A stretch of DNA of 64,000 nt from an uncultured Prevotellaceae bacterium (GCA_946404865.1 CAMJFC010000007.1:18297-82296); one strand, 5' to 3'; counted from the first letter of the stretch, positions 30,770 through 40,043 are shown. Notes: generated by a model from the letters alone, not told the origin. Numbers and translations: made by a program.

Positions 30770-30943
30770 ATGAAAATGAAAGAGTATATCAAACCCGAGC
30801 TCAAATATATCATCTACAATGGTGGTATCATGGAAGATGAAGAATTGGGTTCCATTCCAGAAGGCGAAGAAGGTGAAGACCTCTCCAACCAAGCCTCCTT
30901 TGACGAGAATGAGGTACCCGTTTCTAAATCCGTCTGGGATTAA
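30770..30943 (+). CDS. Small acidic protein, family MKxYIxPExK...(L/I)GS...VW (copy 3)
   Basis: MKMKEYIKPELKYIIYNGGIMEDEELGSIPEGEEGEDLSNQASFDENEVPVSKSVWD; start at ATG 30770 or 30776 rather than ORF-track 30749. Confidence 0.82.
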   Translation: MKMKEYIKPELKYIIYNGGIMEDEELGSIPEGEEGEDLSNQASFDENEVPVSKSVWD

Positions 30944-30982
30944 TAGATTCGCACGCTAACCCCCACACCAAGGGGCTCTGTT

Positions 30983-31020
30983 ACCTCTCTCATCGCATCC
31001 GCGATGGGAGAGGTTTTTTA
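30983..31020 (+). terminator. Rho-independent terminator
   Basis: ACCTCTCTCATCGC-ATCC-GCGATGGGAGAGGTTTTTT. Confidence 0.85.
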
Positions 31021-31130
31021 ATTTCTTGCGTTAAAATTTTGTAGTTCCCGTTTATTTCATTATTTTTGCACAATCAAGCGGATTTCGTCCGTATTCATAC
31101 ACATCTACTTAAAAAACAATCAACAAATCT

Positions 31131-32564
31131 ATGCCAGACACAACATATTTCTTTGCTGTCGATCTGGGCGCTACCAGCGGCAGAACCATCATCGGACATC
31201 TGGATGACGGACGTATTGTACAAGAAGAGGTCACACGGTTCGACAACCGTCTCATACAGACCGGCGGACATTTCTATTGGGATATCTTCGCCCTCTACGA
31301 CGAGGTGATTCGTGGTCTGAAAACGGTGGTGGCGCGGGGCATCACGCCCGCCTCTATCGGTATCGACACCTGGGGCGTCGATTTCGTGTGCATCGCCGAC
31401 GATGGCGCCATCATGCGCAACCCCATCGCCTACCGCGACCCGCAGACCTTCCAGGCCATGCAACGTTATTTCGATGAGGTGATACCACGCGAACAGGTGT
31501 ATCGCATCACTGGCATACAACTCATGAACTTCAATTCGCTCTTCCAGCTTTATGCCATGAGGATGAATCATGACGCGGCTTTGCGCGAGGCGCAACGCAT
31601 CCTCTTCATGCCCGATGCACTGGCATGGATGCTCACCGGAGAGGCCGTGTGCGAATATACCATCGCTTCAACCAGTCAGATGCTCGACCCCCGAACGGGC
31701 GACCTCGACCCGCTGCTCCTCGAGAGCGTGGGGGTGCAACGGCAGCAGTTCGGTCGCAGCGTCATGCCCGGCACCATCATCGGCACGCTGACCGATGAGG
31801 TGCAGCATATCACCGGCCTCGGTCCCGTACCGGTGGTGGCGGTGGCCGGACACGACACGGCAAGCGCCGTGGCTGCCGTGCCAGCATCCGACGAGCACTT
31901 CGCTTACCTGAGCAGCGGCACATGGTCGCTCATGGGCATAGAGACGCGCGAGGCGGTCATCAACGACCGCAGTTATGAACTGAACTTCACCAACGAGGGT
32001 GGGGTGGAGGGAACCACCCGTTTCTTGAAGAATATCTGTGGCATGTGGCTCTATGAGCGGTGTCGCAAGGAGTGGCCCGCAGAGGTGCGGCAACTCTCTC
32101 ATCCCGAGTTGCAGGGGTCGGCGATGACGGTGGAACCCTTCCGCAGTATCATCAACCCCGACGACCCGGCGTTTGCCAATCCCCCGTCGATGATTGAGGC
32201 CATACAGCAGTATTGTCGGCAGACGGGCCAACCTGTACCCGAGTCGCCGGCGGAAATCTGCCGTTGCATCTTCGACTCGTTGGCTATGCGCTACAAGCAG
32301 GTGTTCGAATGGCTGCAAGAGTTTGCCGGGCACGACTTGCGTGTGCTGCATGTCATCGGTGGCGGGTCGCTCAACGGCCTTCTTAATCAGCTCACTGCCG
32401 ATGTGCTCGGCGTGGAGGTGATAGCGGGTCCGCAGGAGTGCACAGCCATTGGCAACATCATGCTCCAGGCCAAAGCCGCCGGCATCGTCACCGACATCTG
32501 GCAGATGCGCCGCATCATCGCCAACAGTGTTGAGACAAAACGATTTACACCAAAATCATTATAA
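31131..32564 (+). CDS. rhaB: Rhamnulokinase-family FGGY kinase
   Basis: FFAVDLGATSGRTIIGHL, GIDTWGVDFVC, VAVAGHDTASAVAAVPA, VIGGGSLNGLLNQLTAD. Confidence 0.88.
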   Translation: MPDTTYFFAVDLGATSGRTIIGHLDDGRIVQEEVTRFDNRLIQTGGHFYWDIFALYDEVIRGLKTVVARGITPASIGIDTWGVDFVCIADDGAIMRNPIAYRDPQTFQAMQRYFDEVIPREQVYRITGIQLMNFNSLFQLYAMRMNHDAALREAQRILFMPDALAWMLTGEAVCEYTIASTSQMLDPRTGDLDPLLLESVGVQRQQFGRSVMPGTIIGTLTDEVQHITGLGPVPVVAVAGHDTASAVAAVPASDEHFAYLSSGTWSLMGIETREAVINDRSYELNFTNEGGVEGTTRFLKNICGMWLYERCRKEWPAEVRQLSHPELQGSAMTVEPFRSIINPDDPAFANPPSMIEAIQQYCRQTGQPVPESPAEICRCIFDSLAMRYKQVFEWLQEFAGHDLRVLHVIGGGSLNGLLNQLTADVLGVEVIAGPQECTAIGNIMLQAKAAGIVTDIWQMRRIIANSVETKRFTPKSL

Positions 32565-32591
32565 AAGAATAATTCTGTAAATAAACGATAT

Positions 32592-34022
32592 ATGAGTAAA
32601 CCATTAGTAGAAACCAAAGCAAGGGTAGGGGTGTTCTCCATCGCATTAGGAGCATACCTGCCGCAATTCCCGCAACTCGTTCCTGAGTTCGAAAGCCAAT
32701 ACGAGGCATTCAAACAAACACTGCCCGACACCGTGGAAATCATCGACGGCGGACTGGTGACCACCAAAGAACAAGCACAACAAGCCGGCGACCAGTTCCG
32801 TGCAGCCGATGTTGACCTTGTCATCTTGCAACTGCTCACCTACGCCACCTCGTATAATATGCTGCCCGCCGTGCGCGACCTCGACGTGCCCGTGGTGCTG
32901 GTGAACGTGCAGAAAAAGAAAGCACCCGACTATGCCAATACCGACATCCCCACCTGGCTCGGCGAACTCTATGCCTGCGGAGCCGTGGGCGAGATGGTGG
33001 CCGACCTGGAACGCGCCGGAAAACGCCATGCCGTCATCACCGGTGTGGTGGAAGGCGGCGACCCGCAGGTGCAAGCCGAGATTGAAGACTGGTGCCGTGC
33101 CGCACAGGTGCGACGCCGTTTCCGCGACACCAACATCGCACAGATAGGACGACCCTATCCCGGCATGATGGATCTCTATATCGATGAGACCAACCTCTAC
33201 CACCGCATGTGGCTCTACACCAAACAGTTTGACTGGGAGAAGATGTGGGCCATCGCCGATGATATCAACGACGAGGAGGCCATCCGTGCCAAAGCGCAGG
33301 ACATCCTCGATACGTTCGACATTGAAGGTGGCGGCACCATTGAGAAGGTGTGGGACATGGCACGCTATGTGGTGGCCTTCGAACAGTGGGTGAAAGATGA
33401 ACAACTGGGCCTTATCGCCTCGCACTATGACGGTTTCGCTAAGGGTGTTGCCGGGAAACTCGACTCCATGCTCATTCCGGCCTTCTCGATGCTTATCAAA
33501 CAGCATACCGCCTGTGCCGTGGAGGGCGACATGAAGGTGGCCATGGCCATGTCGATTCTGAAGACTATTTCTGGCACCGGCACACTCTCGGAGATGTACT
33601 CCATCGACTTCAACGAGGATATCTGCATCATCGGCCATTCCGGCTCGGGCGACTTCGACATCTCGCAAGCCAAGAAGCCCACCATGAAGATTGTGCCTGT
33701 GTTCCATGGCAAGAGTGGCGGTGGTTACCTCACCCAGTTCTACCCGCCCACAGGCCCTGTCACCTATCTCGGCATCACGCAGGATAAGAACGGCGTGTTT
33801 AAGTTTGTCGTGGCAGAGGGCGTCAACGAAGACGGTCCCATCTTCACCTTCGGCGACACCAACATGCGCACACGCTTCTCCATCGGCGCACGTGAGTTCT
33901 GCAACCGCTGGAGCGAGGCCGGTCCCACCCACCACATGGCTGCCGCCGTAGGACATCATATCAACACCATCCTCAAAGTGGCCAAAATCTTCAATGTAGA
34001 AGTGGATGTGGTGTGCAGGTAA
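32592..34022 (+). CDS. AraA/FucI-like sugar isomerase family protein
   Basis: RVGVFSIALGAYLPQFPQL, GGLVTTKEQAQQAGDQF, FHGKSGGGYLTQFYPP; sits between rhaB-like and rhaD-like genes. Confidence 0.7.
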   Translation: MSKPLVETKARVGVFSIALGAYLPQFPQLVPEFESQYEAFKQTLPDTVEIIDGGLVTTKEQAQQAGDQFRAADVDLVILQLLTYATSYNMLPAVRDLDVPVVLVNVQKKKAPDYANTDIPTWLGELYACGAVGEMVADLERAGKRHAVITGVVEGGDPQVQAEIEDWCRAAQVRRRFRDTNIAQIGRPYPGMMDLYIDETNLYHRMWLYTKQFDWEKMWAIADDINDEEAIRAKAQDILDTFDIEGGGTIEKVWDMARYVVAFEQWVKDEQLGLIASHYDGFAKGVAGKLDSMLIPAFSMLIKQHTACAVEGDMKVAMAMSILKTISGTGTLSEMYSIDFNEDICIIGHSGSGDFDISQAKKPTMKIVPVFHGKSGGGYLTQFYPPTGPVTYLGITQDKNGVFKFVVAEGVNEDGPIFTFGDTNMRTRFSIGAREFCNRWSEAGPTHHMAAAVGHHINTILKVAKIFNVEVDVVCR

Positions 34023-34036
34023 GACCTACCCCCTTC

Positions 34037-34167
34037 CCCTCCCTTGTAGGGAGGGGCGTGGTTGTTATTATTCGACATTGAAAATGTATTACAACAAATA
34101 GAAAACGATCTCCATGAGTAATCAATCATCTCACAATCAATCTACTCCCCTCCCTACAAGGGAGGGG
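34037..34167. repeat. 21-bp inverted REP-like pair enclosing the MFS start codon
   Basis: CCCCTCCCTTGTAGGGAGGGG (34037-34057) and its exact reverse complement CCCCTCCCTACAAGGGAGGGG (34147-34167); ATG at 34114 lies between. Confidence 0.88.
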
Positions 34168-35493
34168 CCGGGGGGTGGGTCTCTCAAGAGCACCATCGCG
34201 GTGTCTCTCACCAATTATCTGGATGCCGGTGCCATTGTGGCGGGTGCCAGTGGACTGACCCTTTGGCAGAACTATCTCGGACTGTCGGAAGTGCATCTCG
34301 GCTGGCTCAATTTCATCAGTGCCAACTGTCTCGGCGCGGCACTCGGCGCCATCATTGGTGGGTTCCTCGCCGACAAGTACGGGCGTAAGTTCATCTTCAC
34401 CTACAACCTCCTGGTCTATATGACGGGCGTGTTGCTCATCATGCTGAGTGTCAACTTCCCCATGTTGCTGGCCGGATTCCTGATCACCGGTGTCTCCGTC
34501 GGTGTGGGCGTGCCAGCCTCGTGGACCTATATCTCCGAAAATTCGGAAATCAACAACCGCGGACGTAATATCTGCATCTCGCAGATGTCGTGGGGCATCG
34601 GGCCGATGTGTATCTTATTGCTTGGCATGCTCTTCGCCCCGGGCGGTTATCTGTTCAGCTGGGTGCAGAGCCTCGGTCATGCCATCGGCGGAGCAGGTCT
34701 GTCTGAACCCGCACTCAATGTCTTCTCTTCGCGTGTGGTCTTCTTCTCGCTCTTCATCGTGGCGTTCATCGCATGGAACCTGCAACGTAAGTTGCACGAG
34801 AGCGCGGAGTTTGAGACAGCGAAGGAGAAAGGAAAGACGGCCGGACTGATAGATAATATCAAGGTGCTGTTCCAAAGCAAGGTGGCGGTGAAGACGGTGT
34901 GCTTCCTCGCTGGTATCTACCTCACGTGGAACCTCGTGGCATCGGTCATGGGATTCTTCCAACCGCACATCTATGAGACGGCGGGCGGCGTGAGCAACGA
35001 ACAGGCCAACTGGATGAACTGCATACAATGGGCCATCATCGTGGGCGTCACCTTCATCGTGTCGAAGCTCATCGACAAGAGTAACCATAAACTCATCTAT
35101 GTGTTCGGACTGCTTGTGGCCATCTCGGCATGGCTCATCATCGTCACCATCGGTGTGAACGGCAAGGTGGGACTATGGGCGTTCGCCATCCTCTGGGGTA
35201 TCCAGGGCGGCACATCTGTGCAAATTTTCTACGCACTGTGGGGCACTGAACTGTTCCCGGCCAAGTTCCGTGCCGGTGCGCAGGGACTGATGTTCTTCAT
35301 CGTTCGTGGTCTGTCGGCAGTGTGGGGACTCGTCTTCACCTATATCTATGGCGAGAATGGCGAGGGCTTCACCATCGCTGCTTACTGTATGATTGCCCTG
35401 TTGCTCATCTCCCTCATCGTCGGTTTCATCGGTGCACCCAATACACGAGGCAAATCGCTTCAACAAATCACCAAAGAACGTTACGGGGAATGA
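34114..35493 (+). CDS. MFS sugar permease
   Basis: GGFLADKYGRKFIFTYNLLVYMTG, 12-TM pattern; N-terminus carries REP-derived PLPTREGPGGGS. Confidence 0.85.
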   Translation: MSNQSSHNQSTPLPTREGPGGGSLKSTIAVSLTNYLDAGAIVAGASGLTLWQNYLGLSEVHLGWLNFISANCLGAALGAIIGGFLADKYGRKFIFTYNLLVYMTGVLLIMLSVNFPMLLAGFLITGVSVGVGVPASWTYISENSEINNRGRNICISQMSWGIGPMCILLLGMLFAPGGYLFSWVQSLGHAIGGAGLSEPALNVFSSRVVFFSLFIVAFIAWNLQRKLHESAEFETAKEKGKTAGLIDNIKVLFQSKVAVKTVCFLAGIYLTWNLVASVMGFFQPHIYETAGGVSNEQANWMNCIQWAIIVGVTFIVSKLIDKSNHKLIYVFGLLVAISAWLIIVTIGVNGKVGLWAFAILWGIQGGTSVQIFYALWGTELFPAKFRAGAQGLMFFIVRGLSAVWGLVFTYIYGENGEGFTIAAYCMIALLLISLIVGFIGAPNTRGKSLQQITKERYGE

Positions 35494-35506
35494 ATCAAGA
35501 TGCGAC

Positions 35507-35600
35507 TTCGGTCATAGACCTCAACAATTAGTCAAAATTCGTCATTCTTCATCGCCGTAGGCGACCATTCAACATTCAACATTCAAAATTCAACATTCAA
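35507..35600. repeat. Dispersed intergenic repeat: TCGCC-GTA-GGCGA hairpin plus (CATTCAA)n tail
   Basis: TTCGGTCATAGACCTCAACAATTAGTCAAAATTCGTC...ATCGCCGTAGGCGACCATTCAACATTCAAC; related copies at 36420-36545 and 46896-47020. Confidence 0.8.
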
Positions 35601-35602
35601 AC

Positions 35603-36409
35603 ATGAGCATATTAACAAGCAGACCCGCTCTGGAGCGGGAAGTCATGAAGATTGCCGAGGTGGCAGGCTACCTCTGGCAAAACGGATGGGCCGAGCGCAA
35701 TGGCGGCAACATCACAGTGAATATTACAGAGTTCGCCGATGATAAGATGCGGCAGATGCCAGCCATCAGCGACGTGCGACCCATCGGCATTACACTGCCC
35801 GAACTCAAGGGTTGTTACTTCTATTGCAAAGGCACAGGCAAAAGGATGCGCGACCTGGCGCGCCGGCCCATGGAAAACGGCAGCATCATACGCATCCTCG
35901 ACGATTGCGCCTCGTATGTCATCATCGCCGACCAACCTGTGGCGCCGACCAGCGAGTTGCCTAGCCACTTGATTGTCCACGCACGTCAGATTGCTACTGG
36001 CTCCGGCTATAAGGCCACGGTGCACACTCATCCGATTGAACTGGTGGCCATGAGCCACAACCGTGCGTTCCTCGGCAAGGACGTACTCACACGTATCTTA
36101 TGGTCGATGATTCCTGAGACCAAGGCATTTTGTCCACTCGGACTCGGTATCGTTCCTTATCAGTTGCCGGGTTCCAACGACCTCGCCCAAGCCACCCTCA
36201 AAGAGTTAGAGGAGTATGATGTGGTGATGTGGGAGAAGCACGGTGTCTTTGCCAAAGGTCTCGATGTGATGGATGCCTTCGACCAGATTGATGTGCTCTC
36301 CAAGAGTGCCAAGATTTATATCAGTTCGCGTTGCATGGGCTTCGAACCCGAAGGTATGAGCGACGAACAGATGGCAGAGATGACACGCGCCTTCCATCTG
36401 CCAAGATGA
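35603..36409 (+). CDS. rhaD: Rhamnulose-1-phosphate aldolase (class II aldolase family)
   Basis: NGWAERNGGNITVNI, YKATVHTHPIELVAMSHNRAFL, VVMWEKHGVFAKG. Confidence 0.88.
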   Translation: MSILTSRPALEREVMKIAEVAGYLWQNGWAERNGGNITVNITEFADDKMRQMPAISDVRPIGITLPELKGCYFYCKGTGKRMRDLARRPMENGSIIRILDDCASYVIIADQPVAPTSELPSHLIVHARQIATGSGYKATVHTHPIELVAMSHNRAFLGKDVLTRILWSMIPETKAFCPLGLGIVPYQLPGSNDLAQATLKELEEYDVVMWEKHGVFAKGLDVMDAFDQIDVLSKSAKIYISSRCMGFEPEGMSDEQMAEMTRAFHLPR

Positions 36410-36419
36410 GTGCTGAGTT

Positions 36420-36545
36420 TTGAGTGTTGAATGTTGAATTCTTCATCGCAATTCAACATTCAACACTCAACATTCAACATTCAAAATTCTTCATCGCCGC
36501 AGGCGACAATTCAACACTCAACATTCAACATTCAACATTCAGAAA
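36420..36545. repeat. Intergenic repeat with TCGCC-GCA-GGCGA hairpin and (CATTCAA)n
   Basis: Hairpin 36494-36506 embedded in ATTCAACATTCAACACTCAAC tracts. Confidence 0.8.
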
Positions 36546-36547
36546 GG

Positions 36548-36621
36548 TGGACCGTACGGGACTCGAACCCGTCCTAGGAGCTTGCGGAGCTCCCGTGCTA
36601 GCCGACTATCACTAACGGCCC
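36548..36621 (-). tRNA. tRNA-like gene; anticodon loop TCCGCAA (CGC by position), G3:U70 (Ala-like), atypical C33
   Basis: Reverse complement GGGCCGT-TA-GTGA..GCAC-G-GGAGC-TCCGCAA-GCTCC-TAGG-ACGGG-TTCGAGT-CCCGT-ACGGTCC-A folds as a 74-nt cloverleaf. Confidence 0.75.
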
Positions 36622-36732
36622 AAAGAAATAAAAGGGTGATGAAACAATGGCATCAACGCTGCAAAAGTATAGTTTTTTTTAATTGTGACAATATTTTTTA
36701 AACATTTTTTTTTATTATTTGAAAAATGTTTT

Positions 36733-36740
36733 TACTTTTG
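36733..36740 (+). promoter_or_regulatory. Bacteroidetes -7 element upstream of susC
   Basis: TACTTTTGCACC 46 nt before ATG 36786. Confidence 0.55.
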
Positions 36741-36785
36741 CACCCGACAAACTATCTACTAAGTCAAATTTTTTATCTTACAAAC

Positions 36786-39700
36786 ATGATGAAACTACAA
36801 TTGAAGAGAGCCTTTGTGGCTTTGCTATTGCTCATTGTGGGTTTCGCTGCATACGCGCAGCAAACTGTCAAGGGCACAGTGAAGGACTCAAACGGCGAAC
36901 CGATGATTGGTGTGACCGTCGTGGCTAATGGCACGACTAATGGTGCCGTGACTGACATCGACGGCAATTTCACACTGACCAACGTGTCATCGTCCGACGT
37001 CCTTAATGTCTCGTATGTCGGCTACAAGACGCAGAACTTGAAAGTCGGCAGTAAAAGCTCGTTCAACATCGTGCTCGAGGAAGACAACACCACACTCGAC
37101 GATGTGGTGGTCATCGGTTACGGTACCATGCGCCGTCGCGACCTTACCGGTGCCGTGGCTTCTGTCTCCGGCGACAAACTGGCATCCAACCCTGTGGCCA
37201 ACGTGGCTCAGGCGCTGCAAGGACAGCTGCCAGGTGTGAGCGTTACCTCACAGGACGGACGTCCTGGTGCCACCATGTCTATCCGCGTGCGTGGTGGAGG
37301 CTCTATCACCCAGAGTAACGAACCTCTTTACATCGTTGACGGTGTGCAGGTGAGCGACATCAGCGACATTCCCGCCGACAACATCGAGAGCATCGATGTG
37401 CTGAAAGACGGTGCTTCGACAGCCATCTACGGTGCTCGTGGTGCCAACGGTGTGATTCTCGTCACCACCAAAGGCTCACAGGGCGACGGCAAGGCTCGCG
37501 TGAAGTATAATATGTATTATCAGGTGAAGAGCGCACCGAAGAAACTCGATGTGCAAGACGCTTACGGTTATGTGCTGCACAACTGGAGCTATGCCAAAGC
37601 CTATGGCAATAACGAGGATGAAGGCATCGCCGAGTATTTCGGACTCGGTTCAAAGTACGGTAACCACCTCAATGAATACCGCAACGTGGATGTGCACAAC
37701 TATGTGGACGACGTGATGCGTACGGCCAGCTCATGGAGCCATGACCTGTCGCTCTCCGGTGGTAATGCCAATACGAAATACTACGCCACGGTCAACTACC
37801 TCACCGATGACGGTATCCGTATCAAGTCGGGTTTCCAACGCTGGAACGCCAACTTCAAAATCTCGCAGAAAATCACCCGCAGCCTGACCTTCGACGCCGA
37901 CCTGCGCTATAGTGAGATGAAATTTGAAGGCACCAATTTCGATTATGCCGCCGGTAACTCTGTCTATGGCTATCGCCCCATCGACAATCCGTTCGGCAAC
38001 GATGACCCCTCGCTCCTCTCCATGGGTAGCTCAAGCGTGGAAGACAAAGAGAACCCCACTGCTATCATCGACAACTATACCAATATCACCAAACGCTACC
38101 GCGTGCGTGGCATGGGCACCCTGACATGGAACATCATCAAGGGACTCACCGCCAAGACCGAACTCTCACTCAGTCGTAACTGGAGCGAGACTCGCTACTG
38201 GGATGCCGGACAGTCAACTAACCCCTACAACCAGGCACAACTGACTCAAGGCAATGGCTACGGCACTCGCTGGGCCACCACCGTCAACTACGAGGTGCAG
38301 GGCCTGGGCGAGGACCACTCGCTCACATTGCTCGCCGGTAACGAGGTGCTCGCCAGCAAGAGTCTCTCCAACCGCATGACGGGTGCAGGTTATCCCTCAG
38401 AGTTTAGCATGGACCGTGCTTTCGGACTGATTAACATGTACAACATGAAGGACGACTACTATGAGCAGACCAAAAAACTCTCTGACTTCTACAACACAGA
38501 AAACGATCCCAAACATACCCTGTCGTGGTTCGGACGTGTCAACTACGACTTCCTGGGCCGCTACCTCTTCACCGCTACGTTCCGTGCCGATGGTAGCTCT
38601 AACTTCTCCTCTGAGAACCATTGGGGTTATTTCCCCTCGGCTGCCTTCGGTTGGCGTATCTCCGATGAACCCTTCATGGAGAGCACACGCGGTTGGCTGG
38701 ACAACTTGAAACTGCGTATCTCTTATGGCTCGTCAGGTAACGATGACATCGACGCCAGCCTCTTCAAAGAGTATTGGGTGCCGCAAATCACTTGGAATGG
38801 CGACAAACGTACCGTGACCTTCAAACCTGGTGACATCCTCGCCAACCCCGACCTGAAGTGGGAGACCACCATCTCGCGCAACCTCGGTTTGGACTACAGC
38901 TTCTGGAATGGCAAACTGCGTGGTAGCATCGAGGCCTATTGGAACACCACGAAAGACATCTTGATGAAAGTGCCTGTGGCTGAGACCACCGGACACAGCT
39001 ATCAGTATCAGAATGTGGGTGAGACATCGAACAAGGGTCTTGAACTGTCCGTATTCTATGAGATTGTCCGCAGCAAGGAATTCAACCTGAGTTTCAACGC
39101 TACCTATAACTACAACCACAACAACGTGGAGAAAGTGGTTGAGGGTGTCAATGCCGATACTCACACCGACTGGGGTTCGTCTATGAAACGCCCCTACAAC
39201 GACTATATCATCCGTGAGGGCAGCCCCGTGGGCACCATCTTCGGTTATAAGTCGGATGGTTTCTATACTGTCGATGACTTCAATGTGGTCAATGGCTCTT
39301 GGGTGCTCAAAGATGGTGTACCCGACATCTCGGGCGTGGTCAACTACTCAGGCGGTGGCGTTTATAACCGTCCGGAGGGTCAGGTGGCCTTCCCGGGTAT
39401 GGTGAAGTTCGCCGACACCAATGAGGACGGTGTGGTGACTGAAGAAGATGCTTGTGTCATCGGTCACACCATGGCGAAACACACGGGTGGTTTCAACTTC
39501 CTTGCCAACTGGAAGGGCTTCGACGCTGCTGTCGGTTTCACCTATCAGATTGGTGGAAAGGTATATAATGCCAACCGTATGCACTCGATGATGGGTAACA
39601 AGAACACCTCTTACGGTTGGAACCGTCTGGCCTTCATCGACGACTGCTGGAAGATGTATGACATTGACGCCAACGGCGACCTCTACGCTGTGACCGACCC

Positions 39701-40043
39701 CTCGGCTCTGGCTACACTCAATGCCAATGCCGAATATGCACTGCCTTACTGTGAGTATGGTATGGTGTCGTCGGAGTTTGTAGAGAACGCCTCTTATCTG
39801 CGTCTCAACACCCTCACCATCGGTTATACGCTGCCTAAGACGCTCACCAGCAAGGTGGGCATCAGCAACCTGCGCGTCTATTTCACCGGTGGTAACCTCT
39901 TCTGCATCTCTGGCTACAACGGCATTGACCCGGATGTGAACACCCGCCCGGGCGGACAAAACGGATTCCCCGTGCCCAACTACGACTGGAACTCATATCC
40001 GCGCGCCAGAACCTTTACTTTCGGTCTTAATGTCGCATTCTAA
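36786..40043 (+). CDS. SusC-family TonB-dependent outer membrane transporter
   Basis: CarboxypepD_reg-like TVKGTVKDSNGEPMIGVTVVANGTTNGAVTDIDGNF; LDDVVVIGYGTMRRRDLTGAVASVSGDKL plug; beta-barrel C-terminus; start at 36786 rather than 36726. Confidence 0.95.
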   Translation: MMKLQLKRAFVALLLLIVGFAAYAQQTVKGTVKDSNGEPMIGVTVVANGTTNGAVTDIDGNFTLTNVSSSDVLNVSYVGYKTQNLKVGSKSSFNIVLEEDNTTLDDVVVIGYGTMRRRDLTGAVASVSGDKLASNPVANVAQALQGQLPGVSVTSQDGRPGATMSIRVRGGGSITQSNEPLYIVDGVQVSDISDIPADNIESIDVLKDGASTAIYGARGANGVILVTTKGSQGDGKARVKYNMYYQVKSAPKKLDVQDAYGYVLHNWSYAKAYGNNEDEGIAEYFGLGSKYGNHLNEYRNVDVHNYVDDVMRTASSWSHDLSLSGGNANTKYYATVNYLTDDGIRIKSGFQRWNANFKISQKITRSLTFDADLRYSEMKFEGTNFDYAAGNSVYGYRPIDNPFGNDDPSLLSMGSSSVEDKENPTAIIDNYTNITKRYRVRGMGTLTWNIIKGLTAKTELSLSRNWSETRYWDAGQSTNPYNQAQLTQGNGYGTRWATTVNYEVQGLGEDHSLTLLAGNEVLASKSLSNRMTGAGYPSEFSMDRAFGLINMYNMKDDYYEQTKKLSDFYNTENDPKHTLSWFGRVNYDFLGRYLFTATFRADGSSNFSSENHWGYFPSAAFGWRISDEPFMESTRGWLDNLKLRISYGSSGNDDIDASLFKEYWVPQITWNGDKRTVTFKPGDILANPDLKWETTISRNLGLDYSFWNGKLRGSIEAYWNTTKDILMKVPVAETTGHSYQYQNVGETSNKGLELSVFYEIVRSKEFNLSFNATYNYNHNNVEKVVEGVNADTHTDWGSSMKRPYNDYIIREGSPVGTIFGYKSDGFYTVDDFNVVNGSWVLKDGVPDISGVVNYSGGGVYNRPEGQVAFPGMVKFADTNEDGVVTEEDACVIGHTMAKHTGGFNFLANWKGFDAAVGFTYQIGGKVYNANRMHSMMGNKNTSYGWNRLAFIDDCWKMYDIDANGDLYAVTDPSALATLNANAEYALPYCEYGMVSSEFVENASYLRLNTLTIGYTLPKTLTSKVGISNLRVYFTGGNLFCISGYNGIDPDVNTRPGGQNGFPVPNYDWNSYPRARTFTFGLNVAF

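Noticed and set aside
32646-33959. 437-aa antisense ORF opposite the sugar isomerase
   Set aside because: Shadow ORF from codon bias of the plus-strand gene; His/Gly/Val-rich translation with no recognisable motifs.
35507-36545. Possible attachment sites next to the tRNA (integrative element)
   Set aside because: No integrase, no direct repeat of the tRNA 3' end seen in the window; the repeats are hairpin/heptamer elements.
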